Source: Calliopum simillimum (lineage: Eukaryota > Arthropoda > Insecta > Diptera > Lauxaniidae). Taken from it: a stretch of DNA of 64,000 nt. The stretch is from positions 26,465,964 through 26,529,963 of the forward strand of contig OX638370.1 of NCBI GenBank assembly GCA_951812925.1, given 5' to 3'. This document shows positions 1 to 10,440 of this stretch, one piece after another (the stretch's first letter is position 1; each line of letters opens with the position of its first letter). The position numbers and the translations under genes are program-made. Below the pieces are notes generated by a model. The model saw only the letters and a program-made list of their open reading frames with translations, ran no database searches and was not told where the DNA came from.

Positions 1-598
1 GCAATATTATGATACGGCCCCAAAACTATTTTGGCAAATGTTGGGTTAGTAATTTTGAGAGAAAGTCACTATTGCACGTTGGAATATTTATAAAGGTTAT
101 ATCATAAAAAGTAAAAGTATCAGAAATGAGAGTTCTCTAGAGGCGCACTTAACTACTCTTAACTTTTCATGACAGAGGACTGACAATAATTTTATTAAAA
201 TATTCTTCTGTTATATAATTTAATTATTTATACTTTATAAAATTACGAAATTCTTTTAGTTTTACTGAACGCAAATACAAAACAATAACTGTTTATGTTA
301 AATAATCAATTTTAACCACTGCCAGGGGATTGATGCAGGGGTTAAAATGCGTTTTTGCCGATGCATTAGCAGGAATTACAAGAGTAATTAAAGGACGTGA
401 TGTCAAAAGTTAAAACTTTTTTTTCAAGAAATACCATATTGCAACTTGCTTTTCATGACAGAAGACTGACTGGGTGGAAAGACTAAATTATTATAAACAA
501 AATTAACATTTTTTAAAACTATGCCATTTTCTTTTACAAACTTTTTTATATTTTTATTTTATTTTAATAATTCCAATTTCAAACTCAATTTTTTAAAG
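1..598. other. Intronic or upstream DNA with a 22-bp direct repeat
   Basis: I see no gene. A 22-bp near-identical direct repeat containing TTTCATGACAG occurs at 163-184 and 449-470 (one mismatch). The last 100 bases are T-rich and end in TTTTAAAG at 598, which would serve as the splice acceptor for the following exon. Confidence 0.4.
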
Positions 599-1292
599 CA
601 AAATGAAGAAAATTCCAATGCTTCATCGGCGAATAGTGATGCTGGAGCTGCAACACCAACTACACCAACACCAGCTCAACAAGTTGCACCAACATTTGCT
701 GCAACAGTGAAAAATGGCTCAGAAGATTCCACAGGCGGAAATGTGTCGCCTTCATGCAATAAAAATGCCAACACCACCATTAATTCATCAGCAGCAAATT
801 CGTCAGCAGGGGCGGCAACAGTAACGCCAAGCGCACCAACAACAACGGAGGTGGCATGTTCGTGACCAACATTACCACCACCGATTCCACCATTACATAT
901 GCCGCCACAACATCATCAACAAAAATTTCGTAAAAATAACAATGCGGCTGCTGCCGCTGCATCTAATTTGAATAGCATATTTTGTCCAAGATCTGCTTTT
1001 AAGCAACAAAATTCAATACCATCAATTTATAGTAAAAATAATAAGTTTTTACATACAGCAACAACAACATTAACAACCACCACGACAACAACATCAAGTT
1101 CATTTCACAACAGCAACTTGACAACATTAACTTCTACCAATACCAATAGCGTCGCCGCCATTGCTGCCGCCGCCACTTCTCCAACTACAAATCCAAAAAA
1201 TGCGTTTGCTAAAAGTACTCACAGCAACGGCAACAACAACAACAATACAAATATTAACACTGATGTTGGCGAAACAATACCAACCATTACTT
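599..1292 (+). CDS. Asn/Thr/Ala/Ser-rich coding exon of an unidentified gene, interrupted by an in-frame TGA
   Basis: I do not recognise the gene. One reading frame runs from about 521 to 1372 with a single stop, TGA at 863-865, followed by C. The likely exon is 599-1292: acceptor AAAG at 595-598 and a perfect GTAAGT donor at 1293, entering in phase 0 and leaving one base over. It encodes low-complexity protein with poly-Ala, poly-Thr and poly-Asn runs, typical of disordered regions in fly developmental and neuronal regulators. Between about 838 and 930 a different frame (from AAC at 838 through ATG at 856) uses C-ending codons such as ACC ACC ACC GAT TCC and looks more coding than the frame holding the TGA. 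A one-base deletion near 837 and a one-base insertion near 931 would explain this. It may be a sequencing error, a decaying gene, or stop readthrough. Confidence 0.6.
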
Positions 1293-1884
1293 GTAAGTTT
1301 TTTTCAACTTCACTGCCAAGATATTTATACATTACATACCTACATATATATGATTTCTATTTTTCCTTTTAAATATTTATTTCTATAATTTCTATATAAA
1401 TTTTTATGTATTTTATGACAATATTTGCCTACCATATATATTTATTAAATCCTTTTATTTATTAATCCTATTCAAATCCTTTAGATTATTTATATATATT
1501 TTTTTAATTTCTTTTGAATTAAAAAAATAAAGACATAAAAAATTAAAAAATGAGAAAAAAAGAAAATAAAAAAGAAAAAAGAAAAAGAAAGAAAACAAAA
1601 AAATTAAAAAGATAGAAAAAATATATAAAAATGATTAAAAACAAAGAAATGATTTTAAAGGCAAGAGTTTATTTTTTTAACAAAATTTAAATAAAAATAA
1701 AAAAGCAAGAAAAAAAAGAAAAACTTAAAAAAAAAGCTAAAAACAAAAATTCAAAAGCGAAATATTTTATTTTTTGATTTATTCTTAACAAAAGATTGTA
1801 TGTTGCAACATCATATGGTTGTTATGTACGGCTCTTTGAATTGTTTGCATAAAAAGGGATGTTTGTAGTATTTATATACTTTAA

Positions 1885-2767
1885 GGGCCAATTTCACAGT
1901 GTGAGCTTAAGCGTAGTTTATCTGTTCAGTGTAGTTTAAGTAAAAATTTCAATTTCACAGTAATTTGAATTTAAGGGCCGCTTAAGCGCCAGTCTTTCGA
2001 CACTCAAAATAGTTAGGGCGGTTTATGTCACTATTGACTTTGTCATAAATGAAAATTAAAAAAAAAAAATAAAAATAAACAAATTATTTAAAAAATAACG
2101 AAATTAAATTTTCGTATATTTGAATTTTTTGAAATTTTCGTATTAAGTATTAAGTTATAGTTTTAAAAATTTACAAAAATGTACATATGATAAAACCTCC
2201 TATGTCAAAGGAACTACCTAAAACATTTTATCCTTGATTATCTAATGCGCTCACATAGCCAAGTCCATGAATATAGCTGGCCCTTCATAGCAAATTTTTG
2301 GTGCTTTTACATAAAGTTCAGAACTGCTTGAACTTCCAATTTCAACAACAAACAAATTATCTTTCGCTGTTTCTTTGATAACTTCAGGCGCAGATTTTCC
2401 GCTTTTTTGGCAATTAAACGTCCTCAAATGATTTTTTCCACCATTTTCCTCGTGACTTCGTTTCCGCCCATTTGAGTGTGACAAAAAATTTGTCCAAATA
2501 CCCGATGTGTGCGTGAATTTTCCCAAAAGTAGCTCACAGATTTAAATCTTTTTGAAATTTTATTGAAATATTTTTTCAATTGTAAACAATATCTTAGGTC
2601 AAAGTTGCTTACTGTCGAATCAATTTACCAGTATTTTTGGTTTGTTTCTATGCTAATGACAAATGTGAGCTAGTCAACTGTGAAATTGGAAATTTCTTAA
2701 GGGCCGCTTAAGCTTCACTAACGGTTTAGCTAAGCTAAAGCTTAAGCGAACACTGTGAAATTGGCCC
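1885..2767. mobile_element. PIF/Harbinger-like non-autonomous element, 883 bp
   Basis: Ends are inverted repeats of about 20 bp: GGGCCAATTTCACAGTGT at the left, its complement at the right. A 3-bp TAA duplication flanks it (1882-1884 and 2768-2770), which fits the Harbinger superfamily. An identical internal 17-mer TTAAGGGCCGCTTAAGC lies near each end (about 1972 and 2698). The inside includes a 91-aa minus-strand open frame (2251-2526) with a basic N-terminal half; it could be a remnant of an element protein but I do not recognise it. Confidence 0.7.
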
Positions 2768-3009
2768 TAAGTCTGAACTGTATACGGTAATATCTTCCTT
2801 TATTTACTTTTACGTTTTCACTTATTAAGATTACAATATAGTTTGGCGTAACGTAGCGCAACAATAAAAAAACAACGTCATTCGCTTTGTAAATTACATT
2901 TTACTGCTTGCGGACCAATTTTATATAATAACCATTTCTCACTGTTGTTTAAATTTTGACAGGCAGTCTTGCATCAAGCAACAGATTTATTTTTTAGCAT
3001 AGATTTGTT

Positions 3010-3500
3010 TATACATGCTTGTTGGTAGTAAAATATTGTAAATTAAATACGATTTCATTGAATTCAATCAAAACTGAATTCGTTCCAGAAACTTCGCGGA
3101 ACTTCGTCATGTATCTACATTTCCGAATAAATAATACAAGAGTTCGAACTGTTAACTTAAGCAGACAAATTCTCATTAGTAACTGTGTCTGTGCATTTTC
3201 TTTACATAAAAATAGATGCAGCAGTTTAGCCGTGAGTGCGTTTTTTCATTTAGGGGCGTGGCACTGCCCATATTAGGATCATATTATCGTTCCATAGCGC
3301 TAGCCCTAACTCCATTCCAAATTTCGTAAAAATCGATGCAACGATTTAGCCGTTTTTTGGGGGCGTGGTACCGCCCACTTAAAAAAGAAGAAGGAAATCC
3401 TATGCACATCATCTACTCCTCACAACCTTTCCAACAAAAAACAAACCAATCGAATGTAATCAGACTTAGGCATAGAAAAAGAGACTGAACCGATTTCGTT
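3010..3500. repeat. Dispersed fly repeat containing the GGGCGTGG..CCGCCCA phrase
   Basis: Contains AAATCGATGCAACGATTTAG followed by GGGGGCGTGGTACCGCCCAC at 3358-3378. Similar 'gggcgtgg(t/c)accgccca' phrases recur in the window near 16300, 35030, 35160 and 54340. Such phrases are common in fly intergenic repeats; the superfamily is not assigned here. Confidence 0.4.
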
Positions 3501-3523
3501 TGTCTATTTATATGTAAAGATTA

Positions 3524-4240
3524 TACGTAGGCTGCTATATATATTTCTGGCCTAAGCAACACTAATGTCAATAGCTAAAATCTGGCAACACCATAATAAA
3601 GTTTGACATTTTTTAGCATAAACGTACTCAGAACGTTTTGACGAACGACCATCATTTGTGTTGTTTACAGTGACTTGAAAAAATCAATTTAGCAAAAAAA
3701 TCGAATTAGCTCGTGAACATTTTCGTGCGATCATTTTTTACAACTTTCGACGTGGATTATCACAACACGAGTGCATCGATGAACTTAAATCTTTGTATGG
3801 CGATGAAGCATCATCCTATAGCACTGTAAAAAACTGGTTTAATGAATTCAATCGTGGCCGGCGCTCGCTCAAAGACATTCCATGAAGGTCGTCCAAAAAC
3901 GGCGGTTGTGCCAGAGAATATTGATGCCGTGCGTAAACTGATAATGCAAGATCGTCATGTGGCATACCGTGAGATAGAAGCATCCTTGGACATTAGTTCC
4001 ACTCCAATACATTCGATTTTGCATGAAAACTTAGTTGTAAAAAACGTTTGTCGCTTAAATCATCAATGGAAAAATTAATTTTCTTAACTCAAAGTAAACA
4101 AAACAAATAGCACTTGTACATAAAAATGTTGTGAGTACGTTTATGCTAAAAAATGTCAAACTTTATTATGGTGTTGCCAGATTTTAGCTATTGACATTAC
4201 TGCTTCCTAGGCCAGGAATATATATATAGCAGCCCACGTA
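3524..4240 (+). mobile_element. Internally deleted mariner element with about 107-bp inverted repeats
   Basis: Flanked by TA duplications (3522-3523, 4241-4242). Terminal inverted repeats of roughly 107 bp start TACGTAGGCTGCTATATATA and end at GTTTATGC near 3624/4135. Between them are the N-terminal third of a mariner transposase (next entry) and a large deletion. The unusually long inverted repeats set it apart from classical short-ended mariners. Non-autonomous. Confidence 0.85.
3700..4076 (+). pseudogene. Mariner transposase N-terminal remnant, frameshifted
   Basis: Reading on the plus strand gives the mariner helix-turn-helix region, with pieces such as FYNFRRGLSQHECIDELK, STVKNWFNEFNRGRRSLKD, then after a one-base frameshift near 3880 EGRPKTAVVPENIDAVRK and REIEASLDISSTPIHSILHE. 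These are the signature phrases of mariner DNA-binding domains. The frame ends at 4076 after about 130 codons; the catalytic D,D(34)D half (normally to about residue 345) is deleted. No functional enzyme can be made. Confidence 0.9.
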
Positions 4241-5255
4241 TACATTACATATTGGAAGATAGGTTTTATGAATATTTTTGTTTACCACTGGCAACTTAAA
4301 ACGAAATACTTAAAAATCCGAAAAACTTTAAAGTGCAAACGGAAAAATAGAAATTTTTGGGTTGTGTCGATTTAAAATTGGTTAAACAAATTCTGATATG
4401 TATTTAAATAAAGCAAGATGGGCACAATACTTCTACATTCAAGTATGGGTAAGTTGGTTACACTAGCATAAAACTCGTAACGAAAGAAACCGTCAGAAAA
4501 TTTTGAAATCTCTCCACTTAACCCTAGCTTTCGTGGAATCCCAAAAGGCGGCAAGTCATACTTTGTGGTCTTAAAGGCTACACATCTATTTTGCTGTTTT
4601 TATAATTTTCAATGCTTAAAATATACGCCGCCGACTCGCGCAGCATCAAGTTAGTAAAAGTTATGGCATCATTTGTTGAAATTTTTACGGAAAAAAATGT
4701 GTGAATGGGTTAAGGTCTTACATATTTTATGAACGGCCACAATCTCACTCCATACAAGGTTTAATCATAGTACGGAAGAAGCCTCATTGACAAGTTTCAA
4801 CCAGTCCAATTTGTGTGTAGTGTACGGTTGGGCCATTTTTTTTCCGCATTGCTTTTGGTTATATTTTTCTTAAATAGCTTTCTTCTGGCGTGGTAGGGTC
4901 AGATTTGTGAAAAAATATTTTTCGAAACTGCCTTCAACTACATACTTCATTATTCAGTACTGAAAATATTCATTGCACGGTAAGCAGAATCTTAAAATTT
5001 TATTTTATAAGATCAGCAATATTTCTGTGGCAAAATAGAAAATGCGGTTAAGTCGACTTTGCAAGATGTTAAGTTAAGAAGTTAAGGACACCATGACGAC
5101 CTTCGTATATAAAAGAGCTGCCGGAATCAAAGCTACAAAAAACTCTATACAAAATTCTGGCCTTATTTCCATTTTGTTTTGGATATAACACCATATTTTT
5201 TTGGCTTTATTTCTAAAAAATTTTTTGTGGTTATATCCATCGAATATTCTGGCAT

Positions 5256-5480
5256 GTTCTGAAATCCGATTCACTTCGGAATCGCAATGAAACCAATCTT
5301 TAAGAGCTCCGCATTTCGATAATTAACACCAAATCAGATTTATGTTTCGGTAAGTCGAATAGGAACCATAAGTAAATTTAATTTGTTGAAATACAAATCT
5401 GATTCCATCTTATTTGTCGCAATGCAGAGCTCTTGAATGTTGCTTTCATTCCGATTCCGAAGTGAATCGGATTTCAGAAC
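5256..5480. repeat. Hairpin repeat with about 100-bp inverted arms
   Basis: The left arm starts GTTCTGAAATCCGATTCACT and the complement ends the right arm (…GTGAATCGGATTTCAGAAC). Similarity continues inward for about 100 bases with mismatches. No transposase; a foldback-type MITE is likely. Confidence 0.6.
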
Positions 5481-6040
5481 CTGCCTGATAATATCTAAAA
5501 TTCAAAATCCAAAAGTATTGTGGTTTTCAAAAATTTATCAAAAATCGCCAAAAAAGTTCTTGGCTTTATTTTCAAAACAAACTGGAAACAAGGCCAGAAT
5601 TCTATGCGGGTATTTTTCTGGCTCTGTTCCGAAAAATTTTTCTGGCTTTATTTCCCATGGTGTTAATTCCAAAAATGCTAGCGTAATTTCCTGGTTAATT
5701 TTTGGGTTTATTTCCAAAATTAATATTATAAAATTTCTGTCTTTATTTCCAAAAAAGTTTCTTTCGTTATTTCCGTGAGATATGCAAAAGTATCCTTGAA
5801 CAAAATTTCAATAATATTGTAGTTTTTTGGGAAGTTAAAGATGTGGGAACTTTGACTTATTAAGACTTACAATCTCATTTGGAATAATAACTTAGTCGTC
5901 TTATAATTTATTGCATACGAAATTGTGTTCAGGAACAAGAGCTTAAAACAACATAAACCATCAAAATTAAGAGTTTAATGCTCACAAAAAGCCAAGTTGG
6001 AAAAATTACACAATGCAAAAAAAAAAAAAAAAAACAGTAA

Positions 6041-6161
6041 GGGCCAATTTCACAATGTTCAGTTGAAATCTAACTTTCAGATAAATAAAAATTTTTTATG
6101 AAATTTTGTGTCAAAGTTAAAGTTCCAGTTAAAGCTTTACTGAACATTGTGAAATTGGCAC
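6041..6161. mobile_element. Short Harbinger-like MITE (121 bp)
   Basis: Starts GGGCCAATTTCACAATGTTC and ends with its near complement GAACATTGTGAAATTGGCAC. The ends match those of the 883-bp element at 1885, so this is a deletion relative or MITE of the same family. It lies just after a poly-A run. Confidence 0.65.
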
Positions 6162-6169
6162 TTACAATA

Positions 6170-6400
6170 ATTTATTCTCAACCTACAGCAGCTATCGTTA
6201 TGAAACTTGGTATATAGATTACTATAAATGTGGAGGAGATTGGAAAGATTTCCAAACCTTAATTTGATTCGAGTAAAGTCAATTTTGATATGGAAAAAGT
6301 TGATTTTGACTTGGAAAAAGTTTATTTTAATTTGGAAAAAGTTTAAATTGAATTGAAAAAAGATCAATATGGAAAAGGTTTAACTTGGAGTGTTAATCCT
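6170..6400. repeat. GGAAAAAGTTTA-type repeat, relative of the block at 12150-12810
   Basis: Four degenerate copies of 'ttgatttggaaaaagtt' in a row. The same phrase, partly in the opposite orientation, fills 12150-12240 and 12500-12810. Both blocks also share a phrase reading 'tttcataacggtagctgct' (complement at 6183-6203, plus strand near 12692). Confidence 0.5.
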
Positions 6401-6556
6401 GTGTATGAAAATGGGCTTAGAATGACAATGGTGAAATTAAATTTTTTTTTAACCAAATTAAGTTAAACCAAAGAATGTGCTCCTGCGTTGATACATTTTT
6501 TGAGAATATTAATGAGGCACTGCTGAGTAGCTGTGTTCCATAGATGAGAGAAACCT

Positions 6557-6697
6557 GGGGTCGGATCGCCGCATCCGTGAACGTACAGCTCGTTACGTAA
6601 AATCACAATACGTTTCACATGTATTTCGCATTGTTAAATACATGATTTTACGTCACGAATTGTACGTTCACGGATGCGGCGATTCAGCTCCAGGATC
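6557..6697. mobile_element. MITE with inverted repeat CGCCGCATCCGTGAACGTAC (copy 1)
   Basis: CGCCGCATCCGTGAACGTAC at 6568-6587 is repeated in inverse at 6662-6681, with imperfect matching continuing outward. A second copy sits at about 11718-11817 inside a mariner. No coding capacity. Confidence 0.7.
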
Positions 6698-6901
6698 CCT
6701 ACTTAAGTAAATCAAACAAAACAAGTCCACTGTTTAAAATGACAGTGGAGCAAAGAAAAAGAATTGGAAATTTTAGTCGCTTGCCTTTCTCCATTGTCAT
6801 TCTATGGCCCTCAAATGTAAACGATTAAATATTCATTTATATTTTATTTCCTTTTATGTTTAATTATAAATAATTCCCAGAGTTAAAGCTAAAAACTTAA
6901 G

Positions 6902-7516
6902 TCTTTAAAATGGCTTTTCTTACTGTCACTCTTGGCACCAAAAAGGTAAAATTAAATGTATAGTATGTATTTAATGGTAAAAATGTATTTTGGTGTAATA
7001 GCTAAAAATAGAATATATTTGAAAAATTCATATTAATGTATTTTATCTCTTTTTTTGCTTCTTCTTTTCTTATGTCTTACAGTGTAAATATATTTAAACG
7101 CAAAATTAACAAATATTTAAAAGGACTCACTCGTATGTGTGTAGGAAACGTTTGACGTGAGATGATGATATTACATAAAGTGTAAATAAGTATTTATTTG
7201 AACTATTTTGAATGATCAATTGAATTAATTTTTTGTACTTTCTTTCATTCTCAGAATTATTTTGATGAAACTGAACAGTGGAAAAGTCCTTCGAGAAGTA
7301 AAACAATTTTATTTCTTTTTTTTAATATGGGTTCATATACAAACGCATATGCATTTGAATTGTGCCGTTTTTTTTTTTTTTTGGATCCCCATACAACCAG
7401 TCTCCGTTTCGAGAAGCAACAGCAAGAATTGATTCATTATTTTTTTTTGTAGCAAAAAAGTATAACAATTATAATAATTGTTATTAACTCTTTTTTCAGC
7501 CAAGTTAGCACTTTAG
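6902..7516 (+). CDS. Candidate small 3' exons (6902-6945, 7255-7297, 7500-7516) of the plus-strand gene
   Basis: Three short exon-like pieces agree in phase. Exon 6902-6945 (weak acceptor TTAAG, donor AAG|GTAAAA) would accept the one base left over from 1292 and reads MAFLTVTLGTKK after a short lead. Exon 7255-7297 (acceptor TTTCATTCTCAG, donor GAA|GTAAAA) reads NYFDETEQWKSPSR plus one base. Exon 7500-7516 has a strong TCTTTTTTCAG acceptor and ends TKLAL-stop at 7514-7516. The phases chain 1, 0, 1 without conflict, which is the main support; the pieces are too short to be sure. A polyadenylation signal AATAAA at 7884-7889 follows. Function unknown. Confidence 0.35.
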
Positions 7517-7883
7517 ATATATACACACACACAACAACAAACATTCTTCATCGAAGCAGCCATGATACATTTGGATTTATTCGGGGTATCATTGTCATTT
7601 GTTGCGCCAACAACTTGGAACAACGCTGTGCATATGCTTATGCTTATTCTACTGCTACAATCTATTGCTGCTGCTCGACCCCTCATCTTTATTGTCAATC
7701 CCTCGGCTAACATTGGAAAATTGCTAGAATGCAAAACTTTTATTTTTACTTCTATTATAGTGTGCAACATTACTGCAAGAAAAAACAAAAAAAAAAAAAC
7801 TTAAAAAGGTAAAAAATATAAATTTCAAAAAATGGTTTATGAAATACATATTTATTAATTTTTAAAATACATATTAAATACTA

Positions 7884-7889
7884 AATAAA
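7884..7889 (+). terminator. Candidate polyadenylation signal AATAAA
   Basis: AATAAA in A-rich DNA about 370 bases after the candidate stop codon at 7516. A-rich surroundings make chance occurrence likely. Confidence 0.3.
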
Positions 7890-8039
7890 AAGTAAAATAA
7901 AATATAACAAAAAAAAAAAAAAAAAAAAATAAAAATAAAGAAATAAAAATCTAATTAAATTTTGTTTCATTTAAACAAATTCGAAAAAAAGGCTTAAACA
8001 AGGCTTCTAAAATCTCTAAAATTCAGAAATTACCCCATG

Positions 8040-8240
8040 GTATCATGGGTCATATCATAATAAAAATTCTCGACAATATTTCGATGCCCCACATGAAAAG
8101 TATATAGGATGATTCCATAATAGGCCATAATAATAAAAGTTGGCAAAAAGTAAGACGTTTTAAAATTTCGTCGAAAAAGTAGGATGTTTCTCGATGCCTC
8201 TGACGAAAAATAGAATGTTTCATACTGAACAAGTACTCAT
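8040..8240 (-). repeat. Short block of the AAAAAGTAGGATGTTT repeat
   Basis: Phrases such as 'gtcgaaaaagtaggatgttt' and 'gacgaaaaatagaatgtttcat' are the complement of the unit that forms the large array at 47.07-49.02 kb. Confidence 0.45.
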
Positions 8241-8319
8241 CCTAATACGGTAGGAGGCATCGCTGACAACCCAGCAACCCTCTAGCTGCAAATTAATAAG
8301 CTTAAACAATTTTTTCAAG

Positions 8320-8489
8320 TGGGACTTGAAAATAAATGCTGAAAAATCTAAGAGCACAGGACCGGAATGGTAGAAGTGAAGGAAGATGAAACCTCGATGG
8401 CAATAATATAGAGGTACTCAACGAATTTAAATATCTTGGATTTCTACTAACTTATAATTTCCGCATTCCCCCTCACATTGAAGAACGAA
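8320..8489 (+). pseudogene. Non-LTR retrotransposon reverse-transcriptase remnant, 5' piece
   Basis: Reads in broken frames with LKINAEKSK-like and FKYLGFLLTYNFRIPPHIEER phrases, the thumb-side 'F-K-Y-L-G' region of non-LTR reverse transcriptases. It is interrupted at 8490 by the foldback element and resumes at 9880. Confidence 0.6.
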
Positions 8490-9879
8490 CACGGTGTGCC
8501 TTAACCCGTTCTAAATCGGACGTCGTAGCACATCAAATTTTTTTCCAGATTCTGTTTATTTATCGTTCAAATGATGTATAAAAAAATTTTCACTCGTGAC
8601 TCCTCGACTAAATTTTGAGATTATCGCTTTTCCAATTGGGGCATTTTCCCATACAAAAAAAAAAAAAAAAAAATTTTTTTAACTACATTAAACAAAAATT
8701 AAAATAATCACAATCGATGTGTTTTGCGATGCTTAACGCGAAATCAACCTCAGAATTGCTCTATCGTGTATAGTTCATGAGATATTGTAACCTAAAGACC
8801 AAAAAAAGTTGTTTTTTGCCATTTTTTGAAGCTATATAACTATGTAACATATCATTTATTCGTCAAATGTGGCTTAGATTTTGAAAAGTCCCAATCTTTT
8901 CCTTTAAAACCTAATTTAAATTATATTTAGATCTTCATGCTTCTAAGAGATATCGTAGACCGAAATATTGTCAAAACGGGTTTTTTGCACTTTTGTGTCT
9001 TTTTAGGTTAAGATATCTTTGAGGAAAAAAAAGATATCAACATAATTTAAATTAGGTTTTAAAGGCAAAGATTAGGACTTTAAAGTTTCTTACCAGATTT
9101 AACGAAATTAAAATTTCTTTCACATTTTTAACATGTTCAATGAACCGACTACTTCAAAATTCAGCCGTTTGACACCCCGATGTTGTTGTTACGTGTATGG
9201 CATACGGCTGAATTTTGAAGTAGTCGGTTCGTTGAACATGTTTAAAATGTAAAAGAAATTTTAATTTCGCTAAATCTGGTAAGCAACTTTAAAGTCCTAA
9301 TCTTTGCCTTTAAAACCTAATTTAAATTATGTTGATATCTTTTTTTTCCTCAAAGATATCTTAACCTAAAAAGACACAAAAGTGCAAAAAACCCGTTTTG
9401 ACAATATTTCGGTCTACGATATCTCTTAGAAGCATGAAGATATAAATATAATTTAAATTAGGTTTTAAAGGAAAAGATTGGGACTTTTCAAAATCTAAGC
9501 CACATTTGACGAATAAATGATATGTTACATAGTTATATAGCTTCAAAAAATGGCAAAAAACAACTTTTTTTGGTCTTTAGGTTACAATATCTCATAAACT
9601 ATACACGATAGAGCAATTCTGAGGTTGGATTCGCGTTAAGCATAGCAAAACACATCGATTGTGTTTATTTCAATTTCTGTTTAATGTAGTTAAAAAAATT
9701 TTTTTTTTCTTTTTGTATGGGAAAATGCCCCAATTGGAAAAGCGATTATCTCAAAATTTAGTCGAGGAGTCACGAGTGAAAATTTTTTTATGCATCATTT
9801 GAACGATAAGTAAACAGAATCTGGAAAAAAATTTGATGTGCTACGACGTCCGATTTAGAACGGGTTAAGGCACACCGTG
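8490..9879. mobile_element. 1,390-bp near-perfect palindromic foldback element
   Basis: Starts CACGGTGTGCCTTAACCCGT and ends with its exact complement. The two arms, each about 670 bases, match nearly throughout; the centre is near 9180. A 4-bp direct duplication CGAA flanks it (8486-8489, 9880-9883). There is no transposase. It is inserted in the non-LTR reverse-transcriptase remnant. The terminal CACGGTG recalls Transib/RAG heptamers (CACAGTG) but Transib makes 5-bp duplications; 4 bp would suit Chapaev-type elements. Confidence 0.85.
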
Positions 9880-10440
9880 CGAAGTCTAAAGCTAAAACAG
9901 CAATTAATATTTTATGGTACAATTTCTTTGCAAACAGACATGTTGGATCTCAAATCTAAGTCCAGAGTATTTAATACCACAATCAAAAGTTGGTTCTGCT
10001 ATGCAAATGGGACTTATGGTCAGCAATATACGGAAGAAATGGAAACAATTCAACGATAATTTTTTCAAATCTGTCTTCAAACTACAGCACATACTCCAAG
10101 TTATGCAATAAATGTAGAGTCAGGTCTTCCTTTTATTTACATAACTTATCTGAAAGCAAGTGCAGACTACATTTGCAAGATCAATCAGAGACCAACCCAT
10201 AATCTTCAAAAAAGAATCCTCCAAGTTGCGTTTGCTTGTAGTCAATTTCCTTTCAACGAGTGGTACAATGTCGCTAGTACTTTTTATTCCACCTGCCACT
10301 TTCGAGTGATAATGCAGATGAGTGAAGGAATATCTTTGATGACAAGCCTTATCACCAATGCCTTAAAAGAACAAGAGCAACAGAAATGAGATCTATATAT
10401 TAACAGCTAAATTACTATTTAGACCCCAACAATTATTTTA
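9880..10440 (+). pseudogene. Non-LTR retrotransposon reverse-transcriptase remnant, 3' piece
   Basis: Continues the element interrupted at 8489. From about 9880 a frame reads SLKLKQQ, then WFCYANGTYGQQYTEEMETIQR, matching the 'LLY-G-.-WG ... le.iQr' layout of the reverse-transcriptase C-terminus. After a stop comes GLPFIYITYLKASADYICK and NEWYNVASTFYST, the usual post-RT region. Stops and frameshifts show it is dead. Confidence 0.55.

Larger units (their letters stand above)
1293..6901 (+). other. Probable large intron filled with transposable elements
   Basis: Begins with GTAAGT at 1293. 1450-1790 is A-rich low complexity. Listed separately are a Harbinger-like element (1885-2767), a mariner (3524-4240), a hairpin repeat (5256-5480), a Harbinger-like MITE (6041-6161) and a MITE (6557-6697). 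Between 4250 and 5070 I see nothing identifiable. 5490-5780 carries degenerate copies of a TCTGGCTTTATTTCCAAAA-like phrase, also present around 5150-5220. Confidence 0.4.

Noticed and set aside
7562..7804. 80-codon frame with a hydrophobic LMLILLLQSIAAARP segment, possible secreted peptide
   Set aside because: Lies after the candidate terminal exon, ends in a poly-Lys run from an A tract, and no processing sites are evident.
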